DNA of 64,000 nt from Saccopteryx bilineata (taxonomy: Eukaryota; Chordata; Mammalia; Chiroptera; Emballonuridae), in the NCBI RefSeq assembly GCF_036850765.1, contig NC_089492.1, positions 97,793,022-97,857,021 of the forward strand, read 5' to 3'. Under the pieces are notes generated by a model that saw only the letters and a list, made by a program, of their open reading frames with translations, had not been told where the DNA came from and did no database searches. Of this stretch, positions 1 through 12,604 are shown piece by piece. Numbering within the stretch: the first letter of the stretch is position 1; the number at the start of each line of letters is the position of its first letter. The position numbers and the translations under genes were made by a program.

Positions 1-285
1 AGCAGCTTGTAATATACAATATGATATTTTCTCTTTATCACTTAGCTTTGGTATTTTAATTATGATGTGTCTTGGTGTAGATTTCCTTGGGTTTCTCTTT
101 AATGGAGTTCTCTGTGCTTCTTGAACTTGTGAGACATTTTTCTGCCTTAATTTAGGGAAGTTTTCAGCTATGTTATGTTTGAACAAAGTCTCTATTCCTT
201 GTTCTTTCTCTTCTTCTTCAGGAACCCCTATGATGCAGATGTGATTTCTCTTCATGTTGTCACAGAGCTCTCTTAGATTTTCCTC
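1..285 (-). mobile_element. L1 ORF1 fragment, antisense
   Basis: Read on the minus strand, this matches the part of L1 ORF1 that is also present, in sense, near 4550-4800: the stretch encoding NICIIGVPEEEE and the following residues. It is therefore an internal ORF1 piece, cut by the window edge on one side and by the Tigger relic on the other. Both the 5' and 3' ends of the L1 are missing here. Its frame is no longer continuous. Confidence 0.85.
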
Positions 286-289
286 ATGG

Positions 290-1604
290 GAAGGTGAACT
301 TAACTGATAAATGTTGTGTATGTTCTGACTGCTCCACGGACAAGCCGTTTTCTATCTCTCTCCCTTTCCATAGGCCTTCTTGTGCCCTGAGACACACAAT
401 ATTGAAATTAGGCCAGTTAATAACCCTACAATAACCTCTACATGTTTAAGTGAAAGGGAGAGTTACATATCTCTCACTTTAAATCAAAAGCTAGAAGTGA
501 TTAAGCTTAGTGAAAAAGATGTTTAGAGAGCTGAGATAGTCTGAAAGCTGGGCCTTTTGCTCTGAACAGTTAAGCTAAGTTATGAATGCAAAATAAAATT
601 TCTTGTAGGAAATTAAATGTCACTCAAGGAAACACACACATGAGAAGAAAGCAAAACAGCCTTATTGCTGATATGGAGAAAGTTTTGGTGGTCAGAATAG
701 AAGATCAAAGCAGCCACAACATTCCTGGAAGCCAAAGACTAATCCAGAGCAAGGCCCTGACTCTCTTCTATTCTGTAAGGGCTAAGAGAGGCAAGGAAGC
801 TGCAGAAGAAAAGTCCAAAGCTAACAGAGGTTGGTTCATTAGGTTTAAGGGAAAAAGCCTCCATAACCTAAAAGTGAAAGATGAAACAGCAAACACAGAT
901 GTAGAAACTGCAGCAAATTATCCAAAAGATCTAGCTAAGATAATTAATGCAGGTTGTTATACTCCACAACAGATTTTCAATGTAGATGAAGCAACCTTAT
1001 ATGGAAAAATGCCATCTAGGATTTCTATAGCTAGAGAGAAGTCAATGTCTGGCTTCAAAACATCAAAGGACTGATGGACTCTTCTGAGGAGCTAACGCAG
1101 CTGGTGACTTTAAGTTGAAGCTAATGCTGATTTGCCATTCTGAAAATCTTATGGCCTTTGAGAATTATGCTGACTCTAGCCTGCCTGTGCTCTATAAATG
1201 AAACAACAGAGCCTGGATGACAGCACATCTGTTTACAACATGGTTTACTGAATATTTTAAGGCCACTGTTGAGACCTACTGCTCAGAACAAAAGATTCCT
1301 TTCAAAATACTACTGTTCATTGACAGTGCATCTGGTTACCCAAGAGCTCTGATGAAGACATACAAGATATTAATGTTGTTTTCATGTCTGCTAACACAAC
1401 ATCTATTCTGCAACCCATAGATCAAGGAGTAATTTCACCTTTCAAGGTGTTTTTTTTTTGAGGTTTTTTTTTTTTTTTTTTTTTTTTAAGAAATACATTT
1501 AATAAGTCTGTAGCAGCCATGGATAATGATTCTTCTGATAGATTTGGGCAAAGTATAGTGAAAACCTTCTGGATAGTAATCATCATTCAGGATGCCATTT
1601 GTGA
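290..1604 (+). pseudogene. Tigger1 (pogo-type) transposase relic
   Basis: This is a decayed DNA transposon of the Tigger/pogo branch of Tc1/mariner, whose transposase is a nuclear DDE-type cut-and-paste enzyme. The longest open pieces are 586-1074 and 1217-1420. They show the N-terminal DNA-binding region, then the landmark stretch [10 protein letters not shown], the QQIFNVDEA block carrying the first catalytic Asp, and the later segment around [14 protein letters not shown] and the [12 protein letters not shown] block. In-frame stops and frameshifts break the gene in several places, and a poly-T run at about 1447-1488 splits it. Transposase-like sequence resumes at about 1490 and stops at the (TTCC)n repeat near 1605. 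The C-terminus and both terminal inverted repeats are not visible. The family is ancient in mammals and this copy cannot make transposase. Confidence 0.85.
1447..1488. repeat. Poly-T tract inside Tigger1
   Basis: A T-rich run interrupts the Tigger1 coding relic. It could be a homopolymer expansion or the tail of a very short antisense retrotransposon insertion. No duplicated target site is clear. Confidence 0.6.
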
Positions 1605-1608
1605 TTCT

Positions 1609-1695
1609 TTTCTTCCTTCCTTCCTTCCTCCTTTCCTTACTCCTTCCTTCCTTCCTTCCTTCCTTCCTTCCTTCCTTCCTTCCTTCTTCCTTTCC
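1609..1695. repeat. (TTCC)n microsatellite
   Basis: Near-pure TTCC tetranucleotide repeat (GGAA on the other strand), with some TCCT and TTCT interruptions. It creates Leu/Pro/Ser/Phe-rich false reading frames on both strands. It terminates the recognisable Tigger1 relic. Confidence 0.9.
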
Positions 1696-3094
1696 TTCCA
1701 CTGCTCTTGGTTCCCAAGCGAATTTAGAACAGAAGAGAGATGACCAAGAGTCTATCTGTGGAGATTTCCAGCAGCTTATGTGAAATGATTATGCAGCAAG
1801 GGCTGCTAATAAGACTTCTCAAGTAATCATCAAATATAATTAATTACCAGCCAGACTTTAGAAATGTCTATAATAGAGGTTGGGAGTAAGGTTGTTAGAA
1901 TTATTCCACTTGAACCAAAAAAAAAAAAAAAAAGTGACCGGACTGAGCCTTACACCAATCACATGCTTACAGTATAAAATTTATAAGGGTAAGCAGCAAC
2001 TACACAAGGGACAGTGCCCACTGACGGGAGGATACCTGCGTGGGCACCTGAATCCCTGCTCCCTCCTTACAGACAGAGCAGCCACACCCTGACCCCTTCC
2101 CTCTGTCATCCTGACCTCATCTTAAGGAAAGAAGAATAGGAAGAAAAGGTCCCTATGACACTGGAAAATGGTACCAAAAAAAGAACAGTATGAATATAAT
2201 CTAACTAAGATTAGATCATTTATAGATATATAAAATATATTTCACATATAATATATATTTTTCATATATAATATAAATATATAATAAATATATATGTTTT
2301 ATGCTGTATATATCATATATTTGATAACATATAACTAGTACTTTAACAGTGTTTAATATATGCTACTATAGCACAATAAAGTATATGACATAACACACTA
2401 AGTGATTTATGTGTAACATTTTGCTGAACTTACTGTGAATTCTTATAGTCTACATCCTATGATGACCTTTTTTTGAGATAAAAAAATGAAATCTGAAGAA
2501 GTGGTTGGACATAGTGGTCTGTATCAGGCAAAGTTTTTGATACATATTCTTATCTACTCACAGAGTGTAATAATTATAATCTCACAAATAAATCAGTTAT
2601 TGGGCAGTAAATGTGACTACATATACAAACTGTGAATTTTGAAAAAAGACAGCTTATTTTGAATTCTGACTTAGGTACTCACAGGCTAATGTTACTTGTC
2701 AACTAGCATGCATTTGGTCCTGTCAGAAACATCTAGGCTTAGGAAATGTGCCTGGGTTCAAATAGTCCATACATTTTTTTATACTTTTGTTTACAGGATT
2801 AATACATTAAAAACATTATTACATTTTATTGGTCTAATAATTGCATTGTGGCTGTATTGCCAATAATAACCTTTCACCCCTTGGTAGCCTAGCTGTAATG
2901 GCACCTAGGGTGAGGTAGCTGTGTCAGCATGGACCAAATGTCTGTGAATGTTTGAGATAGGACCAAACAACCTGCAAGGATTTTTGTCAATTCAATTAAA
3001 CTTTTTGATGAACTGCCTATGGTCATACTGAAAACTGAAAGAGATCACAATGCCCATTTTTATAAATATTTGTGCATATCTGATGATAAATTTT
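1696..3094. other. No gene seen; AT-rich intergenic DNA
   Basis: No coding potential or clear repeat was recognised. A purely A/T stretch of ATAT-type low complexity runs from about 2216 to 2345, and there is an A17 run at about 1918-1934. The rest looks like unique, decayed intergenic sequence. Confidence 0.6.
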
Positions 3095-3190
3095 TTGAGA
3101 TCAGGTTTTCTTTATCTTTGTATCCCCTGTGGTGCCTAGCACACACTGCACGTGATAGGTGTCATGCCCATCTTTGTGAATGAAGGCATC
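3095..3190 (+). repeat. L2-like LINE 3' end
   Basis: The phrase TTTGTATCCCCTGTGGTGCC followed by TAGCACACACTGC and a trailing GTGAATGAA resembles the conserved 3' end of the ancient L2 LINE. The copy is short and diverged, so the call rests on about 80 bases. Confidence 0.5.
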
Positions 3191-3568
3191 CTCCTACCAT
3201 GGCAGAAGGCTGAGGAGAAGAATGCAAATCAAATACCTACAATTTGAAAATCTTTCAATACAATAAAAATTGCATGTGATTTTTATAAATTCAATAAACA
3301 TGAAAAAATTGAAAAAAGATAATGTATGCAAAAGTACATGTTAAGCAATATTTTTTCCTCAGCTAATTAGCCAATACATTTGAGTAGACTTTTAATGATA
3401 TAATAAAAAATGTTGCATTCAAATCTGATTTGACCATACATTTATTTTTAAAAATAACAAGTTCTTAAATATGTTTCATACCACCTTGGTACCAATTCTG
3501 AAATAATAACTATATAGAAATAGCTCATCATGAATATTTTAAATGCATTCATTGGCTAAGATTTAATA

Positions 3569-3581
3569 AATCCATTTCTTT
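3569..3581. repeat. TSD of antisense L1, left copy
   Basis: AATCCATTTCTTT, identical to 15592-15604. It defines the insertion boundary of the outer L1. Confidence 0.85.
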
Positions 3582-3825
3582 CTTTTTTTGTCCTCAATCA
3601 CCTTTTATTTGGTTTTCTTTATGCCCCTACCCTCCCCACACTGCCTCTCTTTCCTCCCTTCCCTTCCCCCTGGTAACCACTGCACTCTTATCTATGTCCA
3701 TGAGTCTCAATTTTGTGTCCCACCTATATATGGAATCACACAGTTCTTAGTTTTTTCTGATTTACTTATTTCACTCAGTATAATGTTATCAAGGTCCATC
3801 CATGTTGTCGTAAATTATTCTGTCA

Positions 3826-4055
3826 TCATTTTTTATGGCTGAGTAGTATTCCATTGTATATATGTACAACTTCTTTTTTATCCAATCCTCCATTGAAGGC
3901 CTTTTGGTTGTTTCCATGTCTGGGCCACCGTGAACAATGCTGCAATGAACACGGGGCTGCATGTGTCTTTACGTACCAATGTTTTTGAGTTTTGTAAGTA
4001 TATACCCAGTAGAGGGATTGTTGGGTCATGCGGTAGTTCTATTCTTAATGTTTTG
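3826..4055 (-). pseudogene. Antisense L1 ORF2, C-terminal end (displaced)
   Basis: The C-terminal end of the outer L1's ORF2, cut off from the rest by the nested L1. The encoded blocks LPHDPTIPLLGIY and [14 protein letters not shown] correspond to the [14 protein letters not shown] and [15 protein letters not shown] positions of the sense copy. Frameshifts are present. Confidence 0.85.
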
Positions 4056-4142
4056 AAGAACCACCATACTGAACACAACTGAAAACTGGAGGCAGACAAC
4101 ACCAAGCCTAGACTCAACCAACTCTACAAATAAAACACCATT

Positions 4143-5056
4143 ATGAGAAAACAAAGGAGTGCAACCCAAATGAAACCACAAGAGACACCTTTGAGAGATG
4201 AGCTGAGTGATATGGAAATAATCAAACTTCCAGATGCGGAGTTCAAAATGATGATTGTAAGGATGCTTAGGGATCTTAGAACAACAATGGAGGGGCAGTT
4301 TGAAAACCTAAATAAAGAAATAGCAAGTATAAAAAAGGATATTGAAATATTAAAAAAGAATCAGTTAGAGATGACAAATACAATATCAGAAATGAAGACC
4401 ACAATGGAAGGAATTAAAAACAGGATGGATACAGCTGAGGATTGAATCAGCGAGTTGGAGGACAACTGGAATGAAGGAATGAAAGCAGAGAAGAAAAGAG
4501 AAAAAAGACTGAAAAAGTCAGAGGAAACACTTAGAGAGCTCTGTGACAACATGAAGAGAAATAACATCTGCATCATAGGGGTTCCTGAAGAAGAAGAAAA
4601 AGAACAAGGGATAGAGACTTTGTTCAATCATATCATAACTGAAAACTTCCCTAAATTAATGCAAGAGAAACTCTCACAAGTCCAAGAAGCACAGGAACTC
4701 CATTAAAGAGAAACCCAAAGAAACCTACACCAAGATACATCATAGTTAAAATACCAAAGCTAAGCGATAAAGAGAAAATATTAAAAGCTGCAAGAGAAAA
4801 AAAAGTTATCACCTACAAAGGAGCCCCCATAAGGATGACATCCGACTTCTCAACAGAAACACTTGAGGCCAGAAGGGAATGGCAAGAAATATTCAAAGTA
4901 ATGCAGAACAAGAACCTACAACCAAGACTACTTTATCCAGCAAGGCTATCATTTAAAATCGAAGGAGAAATAAAAAGCTTCCCAGACAAAAAACAACTCA
5001 AAGAATTCATTACAACCAAACCAACGCTGCAAGAAATGTTAAGGGGCCTGTTGTAA
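4143..5056 (+). pseudogene. L1 ORF1 (RNA-binding chaperone), disrupted
   Basis: L1 ORF1 encodes the trimeric RNA-binding protein that coats L1 RNA. The intact length would be about 300 codons. The first third (from 4143) is a charged heptad-rich coiled coil (EGQFENLNKEIASIKKDIEI and following). The middle carries the RRM-type block (NICIIGVPEEEE), and the C-terminal domain (from 4835) contains TLEARREWQEIFKVMQ and ends LRGLL. Two lesions are visible. An in-frame TGA lies at 4443-4445, and the frame reopens at 4455 in the same phase. A frameshift near 4690-4700 moves the C-terminal part into another phase. The TGA is consistent with decay of a CpG-containing CGA codon. Confidence 0.9.
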
Positions 5057-5114
5057 ACAGATCAAAGTTGGAAAAGAATATAGCAAAAAAAGGAATACAC
5101 CTTTAAAGAAGAAA

Positions 5115-8100
5115 ATGGCAATAAACAACTACATATCAATAATAACCTTAAATGTAAATGGATTAAATGATCCAATCAAAAGACATAGGGTAGCTGCGTG
5201 GATAAGAAAACAGGACCCATACATATGTTGTCTACAAGAGACACACCTTAGAACAAAAGACACACATAGATTGAAGGTAAAAGGATGAAAAAAAAAAACA
5301 TTTCATGCAAACGGAAATGAAAAAAAAGCTGGGGTAGCAATACTTATATCAGATAAATTGGACTATAAAACAAAGGATATAGTAAGAGATAAAGAAGGCC
5401 ACTACATAATGATAAAGGGAGTAATCCAACAGGAAGATATAACTATTATAAATATCTATGCACCTAATATAGGAGCACCCAAATATATAAAACAGACTTT
5501 GATGGATTTAAAGGGCGAGATCAACAGCAATACTATAATAGTAGGGGATTTCAATACCCCACTAACATCACTAGATAGATCCTCAAGAAAGAAAATTAAC
5601 AAAGAAACAGCAGACTTATTGGAAACACTAGATCAACTCGATTTAATAGATATCTTCAGATCCTTTCACCCTAAAGCAGCAGAATATACATTCTTTTCAA
5701 GTGCTCATGGTACATTCTCTAGGATAGACCACATGTTAGGGCACAAAAGTGCTCTCAACAAATTTAAGAAAACTGAAATCATATCAAGCACTTTCTCCAA
5801 TCACAACGGCATGAAACTAGAAATGCATAACAGCAGAAAAGCTCAAAAATTCTCAAACACATGGAAACTAAATAGCAGGGTGTTAAATAATGAATGGATT
5901 AAGAATGAGATCAAAGAAGAAATAAAAAAATTCCTTGAAATGAATGACAATGAGCATACAACAACTCAAAATTTATGGGACACAGCGAAAGCAGTGCTGA
6001 GAGGGAAGTTCATAGCACTACAGGCACACTTTCAGAAGCTAGAAAAAGCTCAAATAAACAACTTAACCCTGCATCTAAAAGAATTAGAAAAAGAACAGCA
6101 AGTAAAGCCCAAATGTAGTAGAAGGAAGGAAATAATAAAGATCAGAGCAGAAATAAATGACATAGAGGCTAAAGAAACAATACAGAGGATCACTGAAACT
6201 AGGAGCTCGTTCTTTGAAAGGTAAACAAGATTGATGAACCTTTAAGTAGACTCACCAAGAAAAAGAGAGAGAGGACTCAAATAAATAAAATTAGAAATGA
6301 GAGAGGAGAAATAACAACTGACACAACAGAAATACAAAATATTGTAAGAAAATATTATGAAGAACTGTATGCCAAAAAACTAGACAACCTAGATGAAATG
6401 GAAAAATTCCTTGAAACATACAATCTTCCAAAAATCAGTCTGGAAGAATCAGAAAACCTAAACAGACCGATTACAACAAAGGAGATCGAAACAGTTATCA
6501 AAAAACTCCCAACAAAGAAAAGTCCAGGGCCCGATGGCTTCACAATGGAATTCTACCAAATATTCAAAAAAGAACTAACTCTTATCCTTCTCAAACTATT
6601 TCAAAAAATTCAAGAGGAAGGAAGACTTCCAAGCTTCTTTTATGAGGCGAGCATAATTCTGATTCCAAAACCAGGCAAAGACAACACAAAGAAAAAAATT
6701 ATAGGCCAATATCTTTGATGAATATAGATGCTAAAATCCTCAAAAAATATTAGCAAACCGGATCCAACAATATATGGAAAAAATCATACACCATGATCAA
6801 GTGGGATTTATTCTGGGGAGGCAAGGCTGGTACAATATTTGCAAATCCATGTAATTCATCACATAAACAAAAGGAAGGAGAAAAACCACATGATAATTTC
6901 AATAGATGCAGAAAAAGCATTTGATAAAATCCAGCACCCATTCATGATCAAAAGTCTCAGCAAAGTGGAAATACAGGGAACATACCTCAACATGATAAAA
7001 GCCATCTATGAGAAATCCACAGCCAACATCATACTCAATGGGCAAAAATTAAAAGCAATACCCTTAAGATCAGGAACAAGGCAGGGGTGCCCCCTTTCAC
7101 CACTCTTATTTAACATAGTCCTGGAAGTCCTAGTCACAGCAATCAGACAAGAAGAAGAAATAAAAGGCATTCAAGTTGGAAAAGAAGAAGTAAAACTATC
7201 ATTATTTGCAGATGATATGATATTGTATATAGAAAACCCTAAAGTCTCAGTAAAAAAACTACTGGACCTGATAAATAAATTCAGCAAAGTGGCAGGATAT
7301 AAAATCAATACTCAGAAATCAGAAGCATTTTTATACACCAACAATGAACAGTCAGAAAGAGAAATTAAGGAAACAATCCCCTTCACAATTACAACCAAAA
7401 AAATAAAGTACCTAGGAGTAAACTTAACCAAGGAGACTAAAGACTTGTACTCGGAAAATTACAAAGCATTGATAAAAGAAATCAAGGAAGATACAAACAA
7501 GTGGAAACATATACCGTGCTCATGGTTAGGAAGAATAAACATCATTAAAATGTCTATATTACCCAAAGCAATCTATAAATTCAACACAATACCAATTAAA
7601 ATACCAATGACATACTTCAAAGATATAGAACACATATTCCAAAAATTTATATGGAACCAAAAGAGGACACGAATAGCCTCAGCAATCTTAAAAAAGAAGA
7701 ATAAAGTGGGAGGTATCACACTTCCTGATATCAAGTTATACTACAAGGCAGTTGTACTCAAAACAGCCTGGTACTGCCATAAGAACAGGCATATAGATCA
7801 ATGGAACAGAACAGAGAACCCAGAAATAAACCCACAGTTCTATGGACAACTGATATTTGACAAAGGAGGTAAGGAAATACAATGGAGTAAAGACAGCCTC
7901 TTTAACAAATGGCGTTGGGAAAATTGGACAGCTACCTGCAAAAAAAATGAATCTAGATCACCAGCTTACACCACTCACAAAAATAAACTCAAAATGGATA
8001 AAAGACTTAAATGTAGGCCATGAAACCATAAGCATCTTAGAAGAAAACATAGGCGGTAAGCTCTCCGACATCTCTCGGAGCAATATATTTGCTGATTTAT

Positions 8101-8945
8101 CTCCACGGGGAAGTGAAATAAAAGACAGGATAAACAAATGGGACTATATCAAACTAAAAAGCTTTTGCACAGCTAAAGACAACAAGAACAGAATAAAAAG
8201 ACAAACTACACAATGGGAGAACATATTTGACAATACGTCTGATAAGGGGTTAATAACCAAAATTTATAAAGAACTTGTAAAACTCAACACCAGGAAGACA
8301 AACAACCCAATCCAAAAATGGGCAAAAGAGATGAATAGACACTTCTCCAAAGAGGACATACAGATGGCCAATAGGCATATGAAAAAATGCTCAACATCAC
8401 TAATCATTAGAGAAATGCAAATTAAAACCACAATGAGATATCACCTCACACCAGTCAGAATGGCGCTTATCAACAAAACAACACCGAATAAGTGCTGGCG
8501 AGGATGTGGAGAAAAGGGAACCCTCCTACACTGCTGGTGGGAATGCAGACTGGTGCAGCCACTGTGGAAAACAGTATGGAGATTCCTCAAAAATCTGAAA
8601 ATCGAACTGCCTTTTGACCCAGCTATCCCACTTTTAGGAATATACCCCAAGGACACCATCGAATGGCTCGAAAAGGAGAAATGCACCCGCATGTTTGTGG
8701 CAGCATTGTTCACAATAGCGAAGATCTGGAAACAGCCCAAGTGTCCGTCAGAGGACGAGTGGATTAAAAAGCTTTGGTACATATATACTATGGAATACTA
8801 CTCAGCCATAAGAAATGATGACATCGGATCATCTACAACAAAATGGTGGGATCTTGATAACATTATACGGAGTGAAATAAGTAAATCAGAAAAAAAAAAA
8901 CAAAAAAAAAAAACTAAGATGAATCCATACATAGAAGGGGCATAA
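5115..8945 (+). pseudogene. L1 ORF2 (endonuclease + reverse transcriptase), disrupted
   Basis: ORF2 is the L1 endonuclease/reverse transcriptase that nicks target DNA and copies L1 RNA. Domains in order: AP-type endonuclease (5115 to about 5830), with [16 protein letters not shown] and RIDHMLGH visible; reverse transcriptase (about 6400-7600), with the [11 protein letters not shown] block and catalytic FADD at 7205-7216; and a C-terminal Cys-rich region with [18 protein letters not shown]. Lesions: TGA replaces TGG at 5286-5288, and frameshifts lie near 6220, 6690, 6745 and 7950 (an A run). The endonuclease SDH catalytic motif reads SNH (5796-5804), an Asp-to-Asn change. The start is placed at the ATG at 5115, whose product begins MAINNYISIITLNVNG, the usual L1 ORF2 opening. 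Confidence 0.92.
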
Positions 8946-8985
8946 AAATGAGACTCAGAGACATGAACAAGAATGTGATGGCAAC

Positions 8986-9053
8986 AGGGGCGGGAGGTTG
9001 GGAGAGGAGGGAGGGGGTGAAGAAGGAGAGAGGGGTTAGGGGAGGGGAGGGGC
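8986..9053 (+). other. G-rich tract in L1 3' UTR
   Basis: Many runs of three to five G separated by short purine spacers, a quadruplex-compatible pattern. A polypurine/G-rich 3' UTR segment is a known conserved trait of mammalian L1. The equivalent C-rich tracts are at 3625-3672 and 50988-51016 in the antisense copies. Confidence 0.8.
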
Positions 9054-9195
9054 ACAAAGAAAACCAGATAGAAGGTGACAGAAGACAATTTAACTTTGGG
9101 GGAGGGGTATACAGCACAATCAAATGTCAAAATAATCTAGAGATATTTTCTCTCAACATATGTACCCTGATTTATCAATGTCACTGCATTAAATT

Positions 9196-9214
9196 TAATA
9201 AAAAAAATAAAAAA
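9196..9214 (+). terminator. L1 polyadenylation region and A tail
   Basis: AATAAA-type hexamers run directly into the A-rich tail just before the right target duplication. This is where L1 RNA would be cleaved and polyadenylated. Confidence 0.7.
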
Positions 9215-9229
9215 AAGAACCACCATACT

Positions 9230-12200
9230 TTCTTCCATAGTGGTTGTATTACTTGACATTCCCATCAACTGTGAATGAGGGTTCCTTTTTCTCCACAGCC
9301 TCTCCAACACTTGTTATTACCTATCTTGTTGATACAAGCTAATCTAACAAGTGTGAGGTGGTATTGCATTTTAGTTTTGATTTGCATTTCTCTAATAGCT
9401 AGTGAAGATGAGCATCTTTTCATATATCTATTGGCCATTTGTATTTCTTCTTGGGAGAAATGTCTGTTCATGTCCTTTTCCCGTTTTTTTTATTGGATTG
9501 TTTGCTTGTTTGTTGTTGAGTTTTGTGAGTTCTTTATATATTATATTTTGGATATTAGACCCTTATCTGAGCTGTTGTTTGAAAATATCATCTCCCACTT
9601 AGTTGGCTGTCTGTTTGTCTTGTTGTCAGTTTCTTTTGCTGTGCAAAAGCTTCTTAGTCTGATGTGGTCCCATTCATTTATCTTTGCCTTCACTTCCCTT
9701 GCCTTTGGAGTCAAATTCATAAAGTGTTCTTTATGGCCAAGATCCATGAGTTTAGTACCTATGTTTTCTTCTATGTAATTTATTGTTTCAGATCTTATAT
9801 TTAGGTCTTTGATCCATTTTGAATTAATTTTGGTACAAGGAGACAAACTGTAGTCGAGGTTCATTCTTTTGCATGTGGCTCTTCAGTTTTCCCAGTAACA
9901 TTTCTTGAAGTTTTTTTTTTCTCCATTGTGTGTTTTTGGCTCATTTATCAAAGATGATTTGACCATATATATGTGGTTTTACTTCTAGGCTCTCCATTCT
10001 TTTCCATAGGTCTGAGTGTTTATTTTTCTGCAAATACCATGCTGTTTTGATTGTCATGACTCTGTAATATAATTTGAAGTCAGGTATTGTAATGCCCCAA
10101 TCTTTGTTTTTTTTTTCCCTTAGGATTACTTTGGCTATTTGGGGTTTTTTATGGTTCCATATAAACCTGAGGATTTTTTGTTCCATTTCTTTAAAGAATG
10201 AAATTGGAATTTTGATTGGAATTGCATTAAATTTGTATATTGCTTTGGGTAATATACAAATTTTTAACTATATTTATTATTCCTATCCAAGAACAAGAAA
10301 TATTTTTTCCATTTTATTGTGTCTTTTTCAATTTCCTTTAACAATGCTTTGTAGTTTTCATTATATAGGTCCTTTATATTCTTTGTTATGTTTATTCCTA
10401 GGTATTTTTTTTTCTTGCGATCATAAAAGGGATTATTTTTTAGTTCATTTTCTGAAGTTTCATTGTTGGCATAGAAGAAAGCAATAGACTTCTGTATATT
10501 AATTTTGTGTCCTGAAACCTTACTGTATTGGTTTATTGTTTCTATAGTCTTTCTGTGAAGTCTTTGGGGTTTTCTATGTAAAGAATCATATCATCTGCAA
10601 AAAATAAAACCTTTACTTCTTTCCAATATGAATGCCTTTTATTTCTTTCTCTTGTCTGATTGCACTGGCTAGAACTTCCAGCACTACATTGAATAGGAGT
10701 GGAGAGAGTGGGCAACCTTGTCTTGTTCTTGATTTTAGAGGAAAAGTTTTTAGTTTTTTGCAATTTAATATGATGTTAGCTGATAGTTTGTCATAAATGG
10801 CCTTTATTATGTTGAGATATTTTCTTTATATACCAAGTTTGTTGAATGTTTTAAACATAAAATGATGTATTTTATCAAATGCCTTTTCTGCATCTATTAA
10901 TATGATCATGTGATTTTTGTTCTTTGTTTTGTTGATATGGTGTATTGCATTAACTGTTTTACGTATGTTTAACCATCCTTGTGATTCTGGGATGAATCTC
11001 ACTTGATCATGGTGTATTACTTTTTTAATCTGTTGTTGTATTCAATTTGCTAGTATTTTGTTTAGGATTTTTACATCTATATTCATTAGAGATATTAGTC
11101 TGTAGTTTTTGTGTGTGTGAGTGTTGTCCTTGCCAGGTTTTGATATAAGGGTTATGTTGAGTAGAATAAGAACCAAATCTTCTTTGCATGTTTGATAGAA
11201 TTTACTAGTATAGCCGTCTGGCCCTATATTGTTTGGGAGGTTTTTGATAGTTGTTTCTATTTCCTTCCTGCTTATGGGTCTGTTTAGGCTATCTACTTCT
11301 TCATGATTCAGTCTAGGAAGATTGTATTGTCCTAAGAATTTAACCATTTCTTCTAGATTGTTAAATTGATGGCATATAGTTTTTCATAGTATTGTACGAT
11401 AACTCTTTGTATGATATTTGTGGTGATTTCCCTTCTTTCATTTTGGATTTTGTTTATATGAGTCCTTTCTCTTTTTTCCTTAGTGAGTCTTGCAAGGGTT
11501 TGTCAATTTTGTTAATCTTTTCCAAGAACCAGCTCCTTATTTTATTGACTCTTTCTGTATTTTTTTTCTGTTCTCTATTTCATTTATTTCTGCTATGATT
11601 TTTATTATTTCCTTTCTTCTGCTGGTTTTGGGTTGCCTTTGTTCTTTTTCTAGTTCTTTAAGATGTGAAGTTAAGTTGTTTACTTGGATTCTCTCATTTG
11701 TTTACATAAGCCTATAGTGATATAAATTTCCCTCTTATTCCTACTTTGATTCATCCCAGAGATTCTGATATGTTGTGTTGTCATTTTTATTTGTCTGTAT
11801 ATATCTTTTGATCTCTGCTTTTATTTCTTCTTTGACCCACTCAGTTTTTAGAAGTATGTTATTTAATTTTTACATTTTTGTAGTATGTTTACTTCTTTTT
11901 AGCAGTTGAATTCTAGTTTCAAAGTTATATGGTCAGAGAATATGCTTGATATAATTTCAATCTTTCTGAATTTGTTGATGTTAGTTTTGTGACCCAACAT
12001 ATGGTCAATTCTTGAGAATGTTCCATGTACACTGGAAGAAAATGTATACTCTGACGTTTTGGGGTAAAATATCCTATAGATGTCTGTCATATCCAATTGT
12101 TCTAATGTTTCATTTAGGGCCAATATTTCTTTATTAATTTTCTGTTTGGATGAACGATCTAGAGCTGTCAGCAGTGTATTGAGGTCTCCAACTATGATTG

Positions 12201-12604
12201 TTGTTTTCTTTTTGGCGGTTTTTATTTTTAGATCGGTTAGTAGATGTCTTATATACTTTGGTGCTTCTTGGTTTGGTGCATATATATTAAGAAAAGTGTT
12301 ATGTCTTCTTGATTTAATGTCCCCTTTGTCATTATGAAATGACCATCTTTTTCTCTGATTACCTTTGCTGTCTTGTAGTCAGCATTGTTAGATATGAGTA
12401 TGGCTATACCTGCTTTCTTTGGATATTATTTGCTTGGAGAATAATTTCCCAACCTTTCATTTTGAATCTGTTTTTATCCTTGTGGCTTAGATGTGTTTCT
12501 TGAAGGCAGCATACAGTTGGATTTTCTTTTTTGATCCACTTTGCTACTCTGTGTCTTTTTATTAGTGAGTTCAATCCATTTACATTTAATATAATTATTG
12601 ACAT
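9230..12604 (-). pseudogene. Antisense L1 ORF2, main part, heavily broken
   Basis: Minus-strand ORF2 of the outer L1. It starts at 12604 with MSIIILNVNGLNSLIKRH and CCLQETHLS (endonuclease). It continues with SDHITLKLEF (intact SDH, in the piece 11899-12123), then the RT region with intact [13 protein letters not shown] (piece 10542-10763), then the C-terminal [14 protein letters not shown] (piece 9265-9471). It is fragmented into at least seven frames by indels and stops. Its last part lies beyond the nested L1, at about 3826-4055. Catalytic motifs remain readable, but no continuous protein is possible. Confidence 0.88.

Larger units (their letters stand above)
4071..9214 (+). mobile_element. 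Younger sense L1 nested in the antisense L1
   Basis: A sense-strand L1 of about 5.14 kb sits in the ORF2 3' region of the older antisense L1. It carries a short 5' UTR remnant, ORF1 (4143-5056), ORF2 (5115-8945), a G-rich 3' UTR and an AATAAA-rich A tail ending at 9214. The 15-bp target duplication AAGAACCACCATACT flanks it (4056-4070 and 9215-9229), and the host L1 sequence resumes exactly after it. The element is 5'-truncated in the UTR but keeps nearly all coding sequence. Its ORFs contain few stops, fewer than the host L1, so it is clearly the younger insertion, but it is not active. Confidence 0.95.

Noticed and set aside
586..1420. Functional or domesticated transposase gene
   Set aside because: Multiple stops and frameshifts, an inserted poly-T run and loss of the 3' part; ordinary Tigger1 decay.
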